Below are positions 62,443-64,000 of a DNA stretch of 64,000 nt, one piece after another. The position numbers were made by a program, and so were the translations under genes. The stretch comes from Blastomussa wellsi (taxonomy: Eukaryota; Cnidaria; Anthozoa; Scleractinia; Plerogyridae). The stretch spans positions 548,016-612,015 of the forward strand of contig OX393563.1 of the NCBI GenBank assembly GCA_947652115.1, in the 5' to 3' direction. Under the pieces are notes generated by a model. The model searched no databases, was not told the origin of the DNA, and worked only from the letters and a program-made list of their open reading frames with translations. Each line of letters opens with the position of its first letter. The stretch's first letter is position 1.

Positions 62443-62569
62443 AGGACCTCTAATTCCATTGGATCTTAATAGCACGCAGCTCTATTGTTTTAGGGATAGG
62501 GTCCATTGTTACCATTGTTTGTTTATCATTTTTTCAGCCAATACTGTGGGACCTTGTAAAGAGCTGCGT

Positions 62570-63070
62570 ACCGCCCCTCACTAAGGGCTTGAATCCACCG
62601 TGCGCAATTCGCCTTTCGTAGAGCCACTCCTTTTAATTTTATCGTTTTTGTTGTTCCACCGGATAGCTAAATACTTTTGCTCTTAAAATTGACGAGATTT
62701 CATTGGGGACATTTAACTTAGAAGCTGAATAAACTAGCTGTGACAGTACTAGAGACTTCATGATCATAACTTTTCTGAACAGTGTGAGATTTCTGCCCTC
62801 TATATATCTAAATTTGTTTGCGTCTTGCGTATTTTAAGTGGAAAGTTTAATTCATCGTTTTTTCTTGCATTATACGAAATATGAACCCCTAATATACGTA
62901 TCGGACTGCGCCTCCATTTTAATTTAAGGGTTGCTTCTGTTTTTCTCTCATTTTCCCAGCCACATCGCTTTAGGTTTCTTGACGTTTAAAGTTAGCCCTG
63001 ACAACTTTCCAAATTATTCTCAAACTCATTAATAATTCATCGAGAAAATCCTAACCGTGGTGGAGGTTTG
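62570..63070 (-). pseudogene. LINE reverse transcriptase fragment (L1/Tx1-like), same family as 33453-34980
   Basis: Minus-strand pieces include LSGLTLNVKKPKAMWLGK, then RNLTLFRKVMIMKSLVLSQL, VYSASKLNVPNEISS and a KEWLYERRIAHGGFK-like end. Their order matches the palm-thumb to connection region of L1/Tx1-type LINEs. Multiple stops interrupt it. Confidence 0.7.
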
Positions 63071-63556
63071 GATACCCGATCTTAATAAGCATAGATTTTG
63101 ACGATTTCATTTCTCCGTTTACTCCTTAGTTCTGTTTCGACTTAGAAGATATATCCTCGAAGTTCGTCAAAAATACTCAGCTGCGCGTCGTATTTTCAAC
63201 TCTCTTCTCGGTGTTTCGATATCCCGATGAAACACTGTCTGGAATAAGAGGTGCTAAATTTATGTATGTGTACAATTTTTCAGCTCAACAGCGCTCTTCG
63301 TTTGGAAACCAGCGCAATTTGAATTTCAGAGTTATGGTGGTGTGTGACATACAGTTACGATCATGCATGTCGAAAAACACATGCTTATCTCGTGAGATTT
63401 AGCCATTTGAGAAGTTTAAGTATTAGGAAAAGTGTATATATCAGCATTTGTTTGTTCAGAACAGGTAACCAGTCGCCTAGATAACCAAAGTAAACTTCAG
63501 ATGTTTACACTATTTCCGGCCGCCATGCTGGTGTTCCACTGAGGTACACCAATATT

Positions 63557-63588
<32 letters not shown>

Positions 63589-64000
63589 GAAACATTTTGA
63601 CGAGTATCTGAAGTTGGGAATAACGCACACGCCTAAAACTTGAAGAAGTGTTTTCTTTAGTTATCTTCTATAACATCGTAGTTTCTTGACTCTGTCCACT
63701 GAATGGTTTTCGATTTATTTTTTGGGCCACGTGAGTGAAAACGTTCTATATTACATCAACTGTACCCCTATGCTTATACCAAACACCAATAAACTAATCC
63801 CGGCATCAAGTTGGGTGAATGGTCACAAAAGGTTTCTGCTTGGGTGTTTGAAGAGTCTCAGTATATTACCCGGTACAAGACGCACTAGAAAGATGGTATT
63901 AGAAGCAGCTACGTTCATGAGTAGAAAGTCAATAACTGTTTGTATGGGTCGGTGTTAGCCTGCGTGTCTCCCTCCCCTTCGGACGCCTGCCACGCAGGCT
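63071..64000. other. Non-coding, with terminal inverted repeat at the window edge
   Basis: AGCCTGCGTG at 63958 and CACGCAGGCT at 63991-64000 are inverted, marking the start of another dispersed repeat cut off by the edge. CCGGCCGCCATGCTGGTGTT ... ACACCAATATTGCGGCTCC at 63518-63563 is a small palindromic repeat. No gene recognised. Confidence 0.5.

Overview
This is eukaryotic, AT-rich, gene-poor DNA. It is almost certainly from an anthozoan cnidarian, most likely a stony coral or close relative. That is an inference from three things: the mix of mobile elements (a DIRS-type tyrosine-recombinase retrotransposon, Penelope-like and non-LTR fragments, several tRNA-derived SINEs, many foldback elements), the short introns, and the style of the homeobox genes. 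No database search was possible.

The central content is a dispersed tandem family of small homeobox genes. Four look intact: 15153-15828 (-), 20325-21070 (-), 46049-46822 (+) and 55054-55796 (+). Two are decayed: 4854-5440 (+) and about 42275-43424 (+). The intact genes share one design. A short first exon carries an engrailed-homology-1-like (eh1) motif of the form F-S/T-I-x-A-I/L-L-G. A single phase-1 intron of 97-159 bases follows. The second exon carries an ANTP-class, NKL-type homeodomain with Gln50, and in two to three members a C-terminal motif ending in HPF. The family resembles BarH/Tlx/Vent/Not-type genes, but no orthology is claimed. Three members also share a conserved non-coding block of about 115-150 bases, 60-85 bases upstream of the start codon, and a decayed copy lies upstream of one pseudogene. 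This shared promoter cassette is the most interesting signal in the window.

Other coding content: a DIRS-like element with open Gag-like, reverse transcriptase/RNase H and (edge-truncated) tyrosine recombinase frames at 1-3522 (-), and an intronless class A G-protein-coupled receptor at 50877-51776 (-). The rest of the window is introns, intergenic DNA and repeat debris. This includes a 1.25-kb CAA/CAG tract fused to the first homeobox pseudogene, a broken FtsK/HerA-type viral packaging ATPase remnant near 35.0-35.6 kb, LINE fragments at 24.8-25.7, 33.5-35.0, 36.5-37.8 and 62.6-63.1 kb, a 5S rRNA-like fragment at 12.4 kb, and many inverted-repeat elements, several with clear target-site duplications.

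Layout: 0-4 kb DIRS element; 4.8-6.6 kb homeobox pseudogene plus CAR repeat; 6.6-15 kb repeats; 15-21 kb two minus-strand homeobox genes; 21-42 kb repeat-rich desert; 42-56 kb one homeobox pseudogene, two intact homeobox genes and the receptor; 56-64 kb repeat mosaic.
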